A stretch of 64,000 bases of DNA, from contig OZ012690.1 in NCBI GenBank assembly GCA_963942565.1, positions 6,197,676 to 6,261,675 of the forward strand, given 5' to 3'. Numbering within the stretch: position 1 is the stretch's first letter; every line of letters begins with the position of its first letter. Of this stretch, positions 1 to 12,954 are shown piece after piece. Source of the DNA: Maea johnstoni (taxonomy: Eukaryota > Annelida > Polychaeta > Spionida > Magelonidae). Below the pieces are notes generated by a model, which saw only the letters and a list, made by a program, of their open reading frames with translations, did no database searches and had not been told where the DNA came from. The translations under genes and the position numbers were made by a program.

Positions 1-1099
1 GTCAGTTTCTGTAGTATTTCATTTTCAACCACTCAAAATTCCTTTGCTGTAATATATTTGGATACATACAAAATATACATATATTTATATAGAAATTAAG
101 ATTGAAATTGCCTGTGACCAAAATAAACTTAATTTCAGTCGTGCATTAATAGGGCTTGTAAAGGAGACGTTCTTTGATTTTTAATTGGTTTTCGACCAAC
201 AGTTCACTTTAGGCTATTTTTGAAATAACTCGGAAAACAGGAGAATGCCTTAATTAACCAGGTCAATGTTTGGGATCACAGGCATGAATGTGGTCAAGGT
301 TGAAAAAACGCGCCCTTGCTTGAGATTGGTGTGTCTGCGGTCAGAAGGCTGTACCTCATCTGCAGCCGATTAGAGAGACCAGTGGCGCCGCTATGCTGTA
401 CTGAAGGACCTTAACATACATATAATTGATTATTACTCCCTTTAGCCAGTTGGTGGCAGCACTGTAGTGTTAAGTGACCTCCAATTTCTGTGTTGTTTCG
501 CTCCAAAGGATGGCACTTGGGCTAAGAGGTCCGGATTGTCAAACAGAGAAGTACATTTATTATCTGTTCCTCTCTAATTCTAGCAGCTGATTGGTCAATT
601 TCGTTGTTGTACTGGACTGAATTGTGTTTCTCTAATTTGCTTTGAACATTGGTCAATCTTAGGAGTCCAATATCATTCCTGCATTGGGATCCTAACAATG
701 CTTTTCAAAAGAAATTATTGCTAGGACCCCAGTATATGTATGTAACTTCCTGTTGTGCCATGGCAACCAGTAGCGTATACCATCGCTGTATAGAGGGATT
801 TCAAAATGGTGGCCACTGCTGGTCACAACGCCACTAGAAATTGTTTTTCAGTGTTTCAAACACTATTTACGTACAATATAATCAGCCAACATGGTGTATA
901 TGTGGAAGAAAATATGACAGAGAGTAATTAAGATGGATTAGGTATGTCAGGTTAAAGACATTGTTAGGTATATTATGTCAGTGGCCCTGAAGATTGGACA
1001 CTTTAGCTGTCACAAAATTCTTCAGCTTCTGTGTTTATCCCCAAATTCAAACATGGAAAAACAGAAAGTTTGATCCCGAGGACTGGGGTTGGAAATCAG
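1..1099. other. Unassigned flank
   Basis: No exon, RNA gene or clear repeat was recognised. The one notable site is GTGCCATGGCAAC near 756-768, close to the palindromic RFX X-box consensus, followed by AAAATGGTGGCC at about 803. This could be promoter-like DNA of a gene left of the window, but nothing else supports that. Confidence 0.3.
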
Positions 1100-1345
1100 T
1101 ACAGTATAGGCATTTAACCCCTATTCAAGTCAACTGGATGTCTGTCAGTACCTGGTTGTGCCAACACCCATGGATAACATGTCAAAACATATGCCAAGCT
1201 CATTTATGTCCCATGTAGCATGTGAATATAAGCTATGGTCCGTTGTGAGGTCATCCATGAAACTGGTTGGCAATCAAGCATGCAGTTGTGTATTATGCCC
1301 AAGCTGCTCACACATTTAGTGCAGGAATCAAAAGTCGGCACTGTA
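1100..1345 (+). mobile_element. MITE family A (ACAGTACAGACATTTAATTC ends)
   Basis: Begins TACAGTATAGGCATTTAA and ends with the complement GGCACTGTA. The interior (GTCTGTCAGTACCTGGTTGT, ACCCATGGATAACATGTC, GAGGTCATCCATG) matches four other copies in the window. About 246 bp, no coding capacity. Diverged. Confidence 0.75.
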
Positions 1346-1693
1346 GATGTAAGGATGGTTCCCATCCAACGAAAACAAGACATAGCACTAAAAGAACAAT
1401 TTGTAAGATGTCATTGCAAGACTAGATGTGTCACTGAACACTCTAGTTGTAGAAAATGTGAATAGAATGCACGGTAGCATGTGGATCCAGCAAGGGTGAT
1501 TGTTAGAACATGGGGGAAGGGTGTGATGGTCTGGCAGATTATTTAGATGAAGCTGATATGTAGGTTACTTGGAGTAAGGGCTGGGATAGGCTCCTAGCCA
1601 AGATTTTGGAACTAAATGTCCCAATTTGGCAATCCAAAAACTTTTGGGTATTTTATCCAAATATTCTGATAACAATCTTGAATATGTATTTAC

Positions 1694-1905
1694 TTAACCA
1701 ATTCACACATAAAGTTCATATAAAAAGTATTTTCTGCTACTCTTGTAAGTTAAAACGAAAGTTAAAAAAACTGAAGGAGAGTTGTATGGCTTCTGATCAA
1801 TATTTCTCTTTGAAACGTTTCCCTGAAAATGCTTTCGTGAGTAAAATATTCCCAAAATTTTCCGGCCTGCTTTATATAAGGCCACCCTGAGTGTGAATGG
1901 GTTAA
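1694..1905. mobile_element. MITE family C (TTAA-flanked, CCCATTCACAC ends)
   Basis: TTAA CCAATTCACAC at the left and GAGTGTGAATGGG TTAA at the right, around the family core GAAGGAGAGTTG...ATTTCTC and AAAATATTCCCAAAATTTTC. About 212 bp including both TTAA. Confidence 0.75.
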
Positions 1906-2582
1906 TAAGAAAATGCAAAATGTCTGCATTCAAAGTCATAGAAGCTACATTGAGGTCAAAACTACTTATTACAAATAATTCTTTTGAAATTGACAGTTTT
2001 AGAAATGTCTTACAACCTGTGTGTTCTGTGTGACTTTTAAGTGTTCAGAAGTCCAAAGGACATTCAAGCACTGGCCTGGAATATACATTCCTTGTTTGGT
2101 AATTAAACATTTTTTGAACCAAAAGTAGTTTTTTGATATGTGACTGACTTCATAATTGTACTTTTTATCATTTTTTCTCCCTTTGTCCAGAAGATGGTGA
2201 AATAGCCTATGCTTGATAGAGATACACAAAATGGGGTATAATATCATGCATCAAGTTAATATTAGAATATCATTCCGGTTAAAATTGTTGATATTTTAGC
2301 TACTTGTTTGGTAAAACATTAATATAGACACCTTATTTTGTGATTTCTCGAAGAATGTCAGCATTTTAACTTGGTTTAACTATTTATCACGATTTCTCAA
2401 ATATGTTGATTTTTTAACAATTTTGGATTGCAAAGTACACATTGTTCCAATACTTTGATTAAGTGGGATTTTCAATATGTTATTATATACACACCAATGC
2501 TCTTAATGCAGTAGGTTTCGTTTCTTTTGCAATTATCATAGCATTTCATTAGTACAAAAAGTTCAACCAGGTGGAGTTGTAT
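1906..2582. other. AT-rich stretch without recognised feature
   Basis: Nothing beyond low-complexity AT-rich DNA was seen; the longer frames have no recognisable protein similarity. Confidence 0.4.
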
Positions 2583-2830
2583 GGCATGCCAAAATGATAT
2601 TTATTCAACTCTCAAAATATCATGCAACTTTCAAAATATCGTTCAACTTTGTTAAATATATCATGCAACTCTCAAAATATGGTGCAACTTTTAGAAATAT
2701 ATCATACAGCTCAGGAAGGATGTATATTTTTGGGGAACATGTAAAATGACCTCAGAGCAGTCATGGGTGTTGTGCCAGGTTGTACACTTTTAGTGGGGAA
2801 GGTCAGTGGTAAAGGGGAAAACCTACCGGA
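2583..2830 (+). repeat. Repeat family R, left arm of an inverted pair
   Basis: GGCATGCCAAAATGATATTTATTC through the GTTCAACTTTGTTAAATATA and GTCATGGGTGTTGTGCCAGG segments. The same about 245 bp sequence lies in opposite orientation at 3768-4014, and a diverged third copy is at 63632-63835. Short motifs such as CATGCAACTTTCAAAATAT recur within the unit. Confidence 0.8.
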
Positions 2831-2875
2831 TAGAGGGAGTCTAACAGAGTCATTTGGTGGACACTGAGTCATTGA

Positions 2876-3080
2876 GTTAATCCTTATGCTGCTGGTGGCT
2901 AATTTGGCCAATACAAAACAATTCCAAAAAAACTGAAAATGACTAAAACCCTAGCACATGGGTACTCATCAGAAAGTACTCAGTGAGAGATATCCAATGA
3001 ATACCAACATGACAAGGTCTACATGGTTTTCAAAAATCTTTTCATCCTTGTGATTTGGACCTCAGCATTACAAGGGTTAA
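2876..3080 (+). mobile_element. MITE family B (TTAA-flanked, CCCTTATGCTGCTGG ends)
   Basis: TTAA TCCTTATGCTGCTGGTGGC at the left and CAGCATTACAAGGG TTAA at the right. The core ACCCATGTGCTAGGG-type segment and AATACCAACATGACA are shared with more than a dozen copies in the window. Confidence 0.85.
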
Positions 3081-3349
3081 CCTGCCCTCTCCATGGACCT
3101 CCCACATCAGGTTGAGGTGACAATGTCACCCTTCAGACCTTTATGAATGCAAATTAAGATGGCTGAGTAGGTGTCAACAAGTACTTCAGACACAGCTGGA
3201 GAAGTAATTTACATAAATAGCTTTGTGGTCAGGAAGTCATTATCAATTAAACAGAATGTGAAAATAGGCACATTATGTCTAAGCTGCATGGATCATTTGC
3301 TAATATTAAAACAATTTGTGTACACAAGGTCTTCTTCAAATGAGAGTTT

Positions 3350-3708
<359 letters not shown>

Positions 3709-3767
3709 ATTTATTTATATATAGTTAAGCTCCAGGCTTAAGTAATGTTATATTGAGGGTAGAATAA

Positions 3768-4014
3768 GTAAGTTTTCCCTTTACCAGCGACCTTCCCCAC
3801 TACAAGTGCACGACCTGGCACAACACTCATGACTGCTCTGAAGTCATTATACATGTTCCCAAAAAATATACATCCTTCCTGAGCTGTATGATATATTTCT
3901 AAAAGTTGTACCATATTTTGAAAGTTGCTAGATATATTTAACAAAGTTGAACGATATTTTGAAAGTTGCATGATATTTTGAGAGTTGAATAAATATCATT
4001 TTGGCATGCCATAG
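3768..4014 (-). repeat. Repeat family R, right arm of the inverted pair
   Basis: Reverse-complement copy of 2583-2830, ending ATATCATTTTGGCATGCCAT. The two arms are about 940 bp apart and enclose a family B MITE and the compound microsatellite. Confidence 0.8.
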
Positions 4015-4434
4015 GAGTTGACATGTTAATTGGGTATTTTAAAAAGGGTATCAAAGCTGATGCATACAGAACACCTCTGCAAACCAATCTCCCCCAAAGT
4101 TTGTCCCGTTCAACAGTGCTAATTGAATTTGGCCTGCGCACTGTTTAAAGTGCCTGTCACACGCTGGTGCGACAGTATGAGAGTTTAGTTCTCCTACTTT
4201 ATTGCTGTAAATTTGACATCTTCAGTTTAAATATGTGTTAAAAACATGCCGAAAACAAGCCTCAGTTAAATATTCTTGTATAAATGTATGCCAAACAATT
4301 ATGGAATGATAATCCTCGCGAACATTAAAAGCCAAAAAAAGATAAAAAGCATACCATAATGCTTATATTTATACCCTTAAATTGTCTCATGATAATAAAC
4401 ACTAAAGACACATTTGGGTCCATTGTGCGCCCAT

Positions 4435-4695
4435 CTACAGTACAGACATTTAATTCCTGCACCAGTCGATCGGACGTCTGTCAGTGCCTGGTTGTACAAA
4501 CACCCTTTGGTAACATGCCAAAAAATAAGGGAAACACATTGATGACCCACGAAGCTTGTGAATCAAAGCTAGTTTCAGGTGTGAGGTCATCCATTGATCC
4601 ATGACCAAGAAACTGGGTGGCAATCGGGTGTGCGGTCGTGTATTACGCCTATGCTGCCCATGCATTTAGTGCACTAATTAAATGTCGGCATTGTA
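4435..4695 (+). mobile_element. MITE family A copy
   Basis: ACAGTACAGACATTTAATTC at the left end and AATTAAATGTCGGCATTGTA at the right, TIR about 20 bp with few mismatches. The interior matches the 1100-1345 copy. Confidence 0.85.
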
Positions 4696-5233
4696 AGGTA
4701 GCTTATATGGTCTATTTTTCGACTAGGTATTTCCTCTATACCCTGTTTTTATTTACATGTAGTAATTCAGCTAATACAACGTACACTTGCCTGAAAGGGC
4801 TTTCGATGACAAAAGTAGCCTCCCAGTTGGGTGTAAGATTATCGGGATGAAACTTGAAAAACGTGCAGTGTTACGAAGCACCTAACAACAAAGATGGACC
4901 GAGGACCTTCAAAATTTACACATGTGAAGTAAAGATTAATATGGCGGGAAAGTAATTTTTTTAATTATTGCTCTGGGTAAATCATACAACTATTTTTTTT
5001 CTTTCGAAATGTTTTTCGAAAAAGAGAAAAAGGAACATTTTCCAACTTTTAAATTGCATAAATTCAGGGCGAAGTGATAATTGAAATAACTATGATGTGC
5101 TAACCTCCGATATATTTTTTGCTATAAATATGCCACATAACAAGCAAATTCGTTTAAGTTTCACACCCAAAATGCACGTTCAAAGCCTCATTATACGCTA
5201 TGTGGTAATTAATAGAGGTGATTGATGAGACTC
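4696..5233. other. No feature recognised
   Basis: AT-rich DNA without a repeat partner or coding similarity that I could see. Confidence 0.4.
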
Positions 5234-5492
5234 TACAGTGCCGACATTTAATTCCTGCACTAAATACTTGGGTAGCCCGGGCATAATACACGACCGTACC
5301 CCCAATTTCCACCGATTTTCCTGGGCATGAATGCATGGGTGACCTCAAAACTTAGCGTAGCTTTGATTCGCAATTTACGTGGGTCATTGCTGTGCTTGGC
5401 TTATTTTTGATATGTTATCCATGGGTGTTTGTACAACCAGGCATTAACAGGCGTCCGGTCGACTGGTGCAGGAAATAAATGTCTGTACTGTA
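5234..5492 (-). mobile_element. MITE family A copy (reverse)
   Basis: TACAGTGCCGACATTTAATT at the left, AAATAAATGTCTGTACTGTA at the right. The interior is reversed relative to the 4435-4695 copy, so the pair could also fold together. Confidence 0.85.
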
Positions 5493-6230
5493 GGTATATT
5501 CTATTCAAAGTCGATGGATCATGTGTTTGCTCTATATACAAACAAATCCATACTGGATAACTTACTGCTGGGTACTATTGTTGCACTACTTTCTTAATTA
5601 GGTACAATATCGACCGAGCTCGTGTGTAGTAATGTAGTCTGTATGTTATGCTCATCATTTTTGAGGTCTAAACACAAGGTTTCGGAATAAATACATACAT
5701 TTTCTAAGAATATACGATCATCCAACCCTTTTTAGCCATTCATAGTAGACATAACCAGAGTTATTTAATGTCATTTAATGATTGATCAAGATTGCGGTAA
5801 TAAAGCCTATGACAGTCTCTGGTGGACCCCTGATTACAGGATCCATCGCTCAAACGGAAGTGCAATTGGTGATGAGAGAGGAAGACGCCTTTCCCTCCCC
5901 CTCCCCATCCCGCTTCACCTGGCAGACGATGGCGACTGCATACCTCTGAGCCAGACTCCCCTGAGAATACTAGTTAGCATGGTTGTCTGGAGCCTTAGAT
6001 TATACTCTACACATTTACTTCCTGCTCTACTTGTAAAGACTGACATGCCGTTGCATAAAAAATCCAACCTCATACAGTTGGATCGACACTGCTTCCTAAA
6101 AAAATGCAACAAATGGTATGTTTGGACTTACAAATTTGACCGATACACTTTGATAGGAAACGATGCACCTCATTGATTGAGCGATGCACATGCATCGATG
6201 TGAGCTGGTGTGGATCTGCGCCTGAAACCG
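5493..6230. other. No gene recognised; one 132-codon open frame
   Basis: The frame at 5778-6176 has no domain, start context or splice pattern I recognise, and I do not call it a gene. Confidence 0.35.
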
Positions 6231-6234
6231 GCAT

Positions 6235-6378
6235 GATTTTTCTTTAAAGAAAAATGATTTTTCTTTAAATGAGAAATCATTTTTCTTTACCGAAAAATGT
6301 TTTTTTCTTTATTTTTCTCTAAAGAAAAATTGATATATTTTTCTTTTGAGAAAAATGATTTTTCTTTAAAGAGAAATG
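6235..6378. repeat. Array of short AT palindromes
   Basis: Seven or so variants of ATTTTTCTTTAAAGAAAAAT. The first (6236-6255) is a perfect 20-bp palindrome; later units are imperfect or fused. Each can form a cruciform, and the array can pair with itself in many registers. Confidence 0.85.
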
Positions 6379-7094
6379 GTGAATAAATGCATTAATGGCA
6401 TTCCATACATTTCTGTATTAAAGCCATAACTGAGTATTGCTGAAGACGACAGGTTTGGGGGAGGTCTTATTTTAAAGGTGACATGTACAATCTCATTTTG
6501 AACATAAATCATTTTGATGGTGCATTTCCCCTTTAAGAAGATCATTCTTCCTGCCAACTCATTTTGTAATCTGTAATCTGCCATGCTAGATGAAAATATG
6601 CTCTCCCGTTATGTGAGATATTTTTTTTCAGGATTTCATACATTCTTTTGATAAATAACAACAAGCGAAGTGGTGGGAGAATTAACATCATTTTATTCTA
6701 CTGCTACCAATGCAAAAAGTAATACAAATCTTTATTGGCAGTCTGCTGAATAAATAACAGTTGCGCTTTGTTGGACCTTAAGAAAAGAAGACATGCAGTT
6801 GAAATTATCCTAGCTCTGTAGTCATGTGCAGAAAAAGTCCACTTTAATACAGATTTCGATCAACATGTTATAATGCCAAACCCGTTATCCTTGGGTTAAA
6901 TCATAACCCAGGCATGCCAGTTCTCCTTGCAAACGGTCTGCCTTTTAGGAAATGATTATGGAATCCAAAGTTATATTTGAAGGAGAGGGGCAAAATTGGA
7001 TTATTTCAGTTGTTGTCAGCCCTTTTTATAAAACTTACTTCAGCTTTTCTCTGGCTTAGTCAAGTCTTCCTCAAAAAGACTTTTTATATTTTTC

Positions 7095-7258
7095 ATTAAT
7101 CATATGCCTACAAATGTTCTAGAATATTTTGAGAAATTTCTGAAGACCCTTATTTTCAACCAACTACTCTCCTTCAAATATTTTGTAAAATCATTCTCCA
7201 ATTTCTCAAAAGTGTCATAGGTACAGACCACAATTTCTAGAGGAACTCTAAAGCATGG
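7095..7258. mobile_element. Diverged MITE family C core
   Basis: Contains CTACTCTCCTTCAAATATTTTGTAAAA and CACAATTTCTAGAGGAACTCT segments typical of family C, but the TTAA ends are not visible. Confidence 0.5.
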
Positions 7259-7658
7259 ATGTTTAACATGGAAGTCTGCAAATGGACCTGTGCGGATCCT
7301 GAGATAGATTAGGATTTGAATCGCACTTGTATTTTCATACCTCTTTTTCAACCGCCAAAAAAATGCCTTAACAACACATCTCACATCAAGCTTTGCTCTA
7401 GTAGTCTACACTAAACATTTATCTACAACAATTTTATTTTATAAAATTGACTATAATCAACAGTAGTATTAGAGAAACAACTACATCTAAGACTATGTCT
7501 ACCTATCTATGCATGTTCTTAATAATTAGCATTCTGAGAAATACATTTAAGTAAACTTAGATCTTTTCGTTAAGTATTAGATGCCGAGATTTATATGGAT
7601 ACAGTATTGGTTGACAGTACCACCCAGAGAATATGCAGACATGTTACTACTCTTCCCA

Positions 7659-7935
7659 GGGATCCGCCGTTGTCTAGTGGTTACGATGCCTGGCTCCCTA
7701 ACTCGCAGGTTCAAGTCTGCGCTGGATCCCCATAAGTGTTGGCATGGTCGCTATATAAATGTGAGACATTATGGGGGGCTTGCTACGGTTCTTCTGCAAC
7801 TGAAAACATCCTTGTAACTATTCCTGAAGAGAGTGGAACTTCTTCCACGTTCTGGGTTTCTATCTTGTGGCGATACGGCCTATGCTGTTAAAAGCAATGC
7901 AAAAACCTACTCCTTCCTTCCTTCCCGTGCCTAGG
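7659..7935 (+). mobile_element. tRNA-derived SINE, family J
   Basis: A tRNA-like head at 7659-7732 has an A box (TTGTCTAGTGGTTA), a B box (GGTTCAAGTCTG) and a pairing acceptor-like stem (GGGATCC / GGATCCC). It is followed by a tRNA-unrelated body (GGCATGGTCGCTATATAAATG, GTTTCTATCTTGTGGCGATA) and a TTCC-rich tail. A second copy at 31343-31606 shares head and body, which marks it as a SINE rather than a tRNA gene. Confidence 0.85.
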
Positions 7936-8649
7936 CAAGTAAAAATGGCTGCTGGGAAGGAAATTTATCTTTTACTTGCTCCATAGGGCAAGATGGGAAT
8001 TCTAAAACACTTATGAGATCAAATGTTTGAAATGCATATATAAAACTGAAACATATTTACACCAGCATACAAAAATTGAAATGAAAATGTTAATAATAAA
8101 TAAATGTTAATAATACACATCACAGCAATATTCAAGTTTTAATTATTCAAGTTTAGAAAAACTTTACTAAAACCTAGATTCTACTACAGGGCAAAATCAA
8201 ATTTTGATGGGCAAATTATGATTAGGATGAACTTTGTGAACACTGCAAGATGATCTTAAGGTCTTATGATACTCTTGAGTCTTAGCTGATGACACCTATT
8301 GAGTATTAGATAAACTAAAATATCTATTCCAATTTTCCTGACATTTGGGAAAAAGAAAACAGTACAAAAGCTAAATATGTGTGAGTGTCATAAGACCTTC
8401 AAAATATGTCAGCCCACGATGATGAAAAGAATCAAGGTATATACCTTTGGAAGACTTGAGATTTGAGTTTTGCTATCATAAATATGATCAACAATTTGCC
8501 CTCTTATGCATCCAAATCCTAGATTGGATACAATATTACATGCAGCAAGCAGGGTTGGCACATATGCTTCACTCTATCAAACAAAATACATGGCATGAAA
8601 AACCAGAGTAGTCGTTGTATTTGGCCCTTGGCTCTGATCTAACAATGGG
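7936..8649. other. No feature recognised
   Basis: AT-rich sequence between a SINE and a MITE; no exon or repeat partner seen. Confidence 0.4.
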
Positions 8650-8889
8650 TACTGTAAATTCTCCATAATTTGGCACACTATTTATTAATTACAAATTTTA
8701 TGGGTTCAGGGTGGCCAACGTTTTCTGAAATTAGTAGTATCAGCAAGATTTACAGCTAGGTCCATATTTTGTGAAATGGCAACTGCCGATTGATCGAGGG
8801 TTGCCCAGATTTTCCATTCATTATTTTGCAAAATAATTATAGTGGCCCTAATTCCTAGGGTGGTCTAAATTTCTGAGAATTTACGGTAC
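8650..8889. mobile_element. MITE family G (TACYGTAAATTCTC ends)
   Basis: TACTGTAAATTCTCC at the left and GAGAATTTACGGTA at the right. A very similar copy at 29111-29357 shares CAGCAAGATTTACAGCTAGG and TCGAGGGTTGCCCAGATTTT. TA-type termini suggest Tc1/mariner relatives. Confidence 0.8.
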
Positions 8890-8895
8890 AGATTT

Positions 8896-9117
8896 TTAAC
8901 ACATTCATGCTTGTAGCTCAGGAAATCTCCTGACTATTTTGGTACATGTAATATCTTGGCAACAAGTGCATTTTTCAGATAATATTTGAAAGAGTAATGT
9001 TGATAAGAACTATACCCACACCTCTTCTTCAAATATTTCATGAATTAATTATAAATTTCTACGCTCTTTTTAAAGTTTCAAGAGTCCAGATAACACATCC
9101 CTTTCATATCAATGTTA
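8896..9117. mobile_element. Diverged MITE family C
   Basis: AACACATTCATGCTTGTAGC start and core AATATTTGAAAGAGTAATGT / CTTCTTCAAATATTTC fit family C; the right end runs into a family B copy. Confidence 0.5.
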
Positions 9118-9430
9118 AGGCTATTTTTGTCCAAAGCACAAGGATGCAAAGATTTTTGTAAACCATCTAAACCCTGTCATGTTGGTATTCATTAGACAGT
9201 TCTTGCAGGGTACTCTCAGATGATTACCCATTTGCCAGGGTTTCAGTCACTTTTTCAGCGTGCAAAGAATTTTGTAAACTGTCTGAACCTTGTCATGTTG
9301 GTATTCATTAGACAGTTCTTGCAGTTTACTCTCAGATGAGTACCCATTTGCCAGGGTTTCAGTCATTTTTCAGCTTTTTTGCGACATTTTGTATTGGCAA
9401 AATTAGCCACCACAAGCATATAAGGGTTAG
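9114..9430 (-). mobile_element. MITE family B copy with internal tandem duplication
   Basis: Reverse-oriented family B element ending CATATAAGGGTTA. A segment of about 105 bp (CCCTGTCATGTTGGTATTCA to CCATTTGCCAGGGTTTCAG) is present twice, 9172-9263 and 9287-9364, making this copy longer than the usual 210 bp. Confidence 0.8.
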
Positions 9431-9461
9431 CAAGGAGTCCTCCTGACATGTATGAGTTAAG

Positions 9462-9728
9462 TACAGTGCCGACATTTAATTTCTGTAATAAATGCGTGGG
9501 CAACCCGTACATAATACACAACTGCACGCCTGATTCGATTGCCACCCAGTTTCCTGGGAATGGATGCATGGATGACCTCACGATTGAACATAGCTTTGAG
9601 TCGCAAGCTATGTGGGTCATTGTTGTTTTTGTCTTATGTTTTCGACATGTTATCCATGGGTGTTTGTACAACCAGGACACTGGCAGACAACCGGTTGACT
9701 GGTGCAGGAATCTTATGCCTGTACTGTA
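9462..9728 (-). mobile_element. MITE family A copy forming XPNPEP3 3' UTR
   Basis: TACAGTGCCGACATTTAATT at the left and CCTGTACTGTA at the right. Its right end is 7 bp from the XPNPEP3 stop codon (9736-9738), so the transcript's 3' UTR must begin almost at once with this element. It offers ATTAAA on the minus strand at 9475-9480. Confidence 0.85.
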
Positions 9729-9735
9729 TGGTAAT

Positions 9736-11483
9736 CTATTTTGTGGCCATTATTCTCTCAATGTCCTCGGGTTTCTTTGGGCAGCTGGCGGTGAGGACCT
9801 CGGGGCCATCTTCAGTGATCAGGACATCGTCTTCAATCCTTATACCAATGCCTTTTAACTCATCCGGTATATTCATGCTGGACTCGGGGAAGTACATACC
9901 TGAAAATAACACAAAAAATGTGGTTCTGTTAGTCTTTCTTTGGCAACAAATGGCAATATCTCTCATAAAGGGTTAATAGAAAGTTACATATGCCCTTGTG
10001 ACTTTGAAATAATGCCTAGTAAAAAATGTTGATCAGTCTATGTAAATTCCATATACTGTAAAGTTCAAAATATTGGCGTGGAACTATTATTGGCGACATT
10101 AGCGAGTGGGTCAGATTCGCTAATATTACAATCCGTTTATATTTGTTCCATTTTCCCCTCTCGACATCGATTTATCTCAGTAAGTAACAAATTTCTAGAA
10201 TGTAAATGATGATTATGATGATTTTAATTGGCCAAACACTGACTGCGAAACGTTGAAATGATCGTAAACTACAAGACGACCGAGACGAATCAGAAACGAA
10301 ATACATCCCCCAATCTCTGTCAGTTACGTTTCCACTACTAGATCAATAAATAAATACAGTAATGTCTATATTTACGTAATGATTTTTAGTAATGTCCCCG
10401 TCGCCAGGTAGTCCAGAACATCCGTATTTAGTTCAAAAAACGGCCAAAACTGTGCACAGGCCCCCAGGCGCGTTTCTGTGTTTGGAGGCCATGTGAACGT
10501 CCACCAAAATAACGCACAACCTTTTGACCGTTTATCAAACCAGATCTAGTTTAAATATCTGTCGGCAGATGGCGCATTTAGAGATGGTTCACACGCTAAT
10601 ATTACGATTCGCTAATATGGAAAAATGGATCAATTCGCTAAATTTAAGCACGCCAATATTTCAAACTTTACAGTATCTTGTTTCGAATGATATGTCAATC
10701 AAACAAAAAAAAAAAAATAAATAAATAAATACAATAAAATATATAAATAAAATAACAAAAATCATAAATGTCAATCTATAAATGGATAAAAAAAAACAAA
10801 TACGAAAAGAAAAAGAAAATATCGATATCATTCACCATTCGAAATTGAGCCACAATTTACAATGTTACAGTATTTGAATTTAACATTAATGCATCAACCG
10901 CATTCAGCACATTCAGTAAAGTATATATAGAATGTTGACTCTATCCTTCATACAACCCTTGAAGTACCTACCTGGTTCTATAGTGACTACCATTCCAGGC
11001 TGAAGGGGGATATTTCTGGGCATGTCCGAAGTATCATGAACATCCATACCTAGATAATGGCTGACGTGATGGGGGCAAATCTCTCGAGCCCTCTGAAAGA
11101 ATAAACATCATATTTTCATATATGAGAAATAAAGATTCAGCAAATACCAAAAATGTTCCTATTTAGTAAGATCAAATGCATAAATAAACATCATATTTAC
11201 ATATATGAGAAAAAAATTTCAACAAATACCAAAACTTAAAATTTTCCTAATAAGCAAGATAAAATAGAGGATTTCTGAGAGATTTTGTGTGAAATGGTTC
11301 ATTTCAAACAAAACAACATAGAAAGCATCATAGAAAATTAAAGTAAATGGAAAGCACCATTTTTCATCATAATGATATTAGTTTGATGACACACCATTAC
11401 TGGAGAGCTTTCTTGATATGAATTGTTCAGAGGCCTCAGGGAAGATCCTTACCATTGGACTGAGTTACCCTCTTAAAATAAAG

Positions 11484-11548
<65 letters not shown>

Positions 11549-11640
11549 CATTATTATTATTATTATTATCACAATTATAATTATTATTATTACCATTATT
11601 ATAATATTTATTATTATTATCATTATTATCATTATTATCA

Positions 11641-11680
<40 letters not shown>

Positions 11681-11691
11681 CATTATTATTA

Positions 11692-11765
<74 letters not shown>

Positions 11766-12954
11766 ATTATTATTATCATCATTATTACTATTTCCCCTCA
11801 GCAAGTTTTGATATCAAAACAGAAAAGATGTTTCCAAAGTAACAACAAATCAAATATTATTATGTGTATGTCCCAAAGATATACAAAAAAACATACCCTT
11901 TGAAGCTCCGCCCCGTGTATCCCCCTAGGAACGATTCCAAGGGTCTTCAATTCTTCACCAATGTATTTGAGCATTTCTAGAAATATGCGCTCAAGTGATA
12001 AAAAGTTGCCACAAAGGTCAATACACTTTTCTTGAACACGTAATACTGCATTGTAAACCTCTCTCTGTACAGGACTGAACTTCCCTAGAAAGAAAAGAAA
12101 AGGAATAGCTGTGTAGAGAACTGTATATAGTCATTCAAAAAGCAAGTCATTCAAAAATATTTTTTATCCTAACATCAAAATTTAATTTACTCTAAAGCAT
12201 GAAATATATTGTCACGTATGGTGAGATGAGGAGGGTGATTTGGTTTCAAGTAAGACTTTTGTTTAACATCACTTTTACTGCCATGAAAAGATTAATTACG
12301 ACTAGTTGTGGAAGAACTGGTGTCTGGAGTGCCACTGAGACTAAACATTGGAAATTTTCTCACATGGATTTATTGTCACACAGTGATTAGAGACAGCAAA
12401 CAGTCAGTGGAAAAATCTTCAACTGATGATGATGATGATATCAAGGATGATAAATTAGTAATGATGATGATGAGGATGAAGATGATACTGATTATATTGA
12501 GGATGATGATAATGAATGTGATGATGGCATCAGTGATGATGCTGATAATAAGGATGGTGGTTATGATGAAGGTAAAGGTAAAGGTAAAGGTATTCGGTTT
12601 ATAGTCTTGTATCCACCGAAGTGCTCACACGACCTTCCTCCCCTTTGCAGGCACTGTACATACAGAAACCATTTCAATCCCCCGGGGGATATTCCAGAGC
12701 AACTGGCAGCATATAGCGCACACACTCTAAGCACTGCCTTATTTATGTTAGGTACCCATTTTGCAGCTGGGTAGACTGAAGCAATATGGAATAAACTGTC
12801 TTGCCCAAGAACGACCAAAGTGCCCGGAGTGACCGGGAATCGAACCAGCGACCCTCTGATTACTAGTCCGACACCCAACCAACTGAGCTACTTTGTCCCC
12901 ATGATGATAATGAATGTGATGATTGCAACAGTGATGGTGATGATAATCATAATA

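Noticed and set aside
5778-6176. 132-codon open frame as a gene
   Set aside because: No recognisable domain, no flanking splice or promoter signals, composition like surrounding DNA.
7659-7732. A tRNA gene
   Set aside because: A and B boxes are present, but the arms pair poorly, the sequence continues into a shared non-tRNA body, and a second diverged copy with the same body exists at 31343; SINE fits better.
9736-9966. A separate 76-codon gene
   Set aside because: It is the last XPNPEP3 exon plus read-through into the intron.
11418-11903. Poly-Ile, poly-Asn, poly-Ser and poly-Tyr frames at 11418-11903, 12947-13150, 39843-40336, 42534-43016 and 52410-52808
   Set aside because: They are trinucleotide microsatellites. 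Only short terminal parts coincide with true exons (XPNPEP3 exon 4; SRL exon 2).
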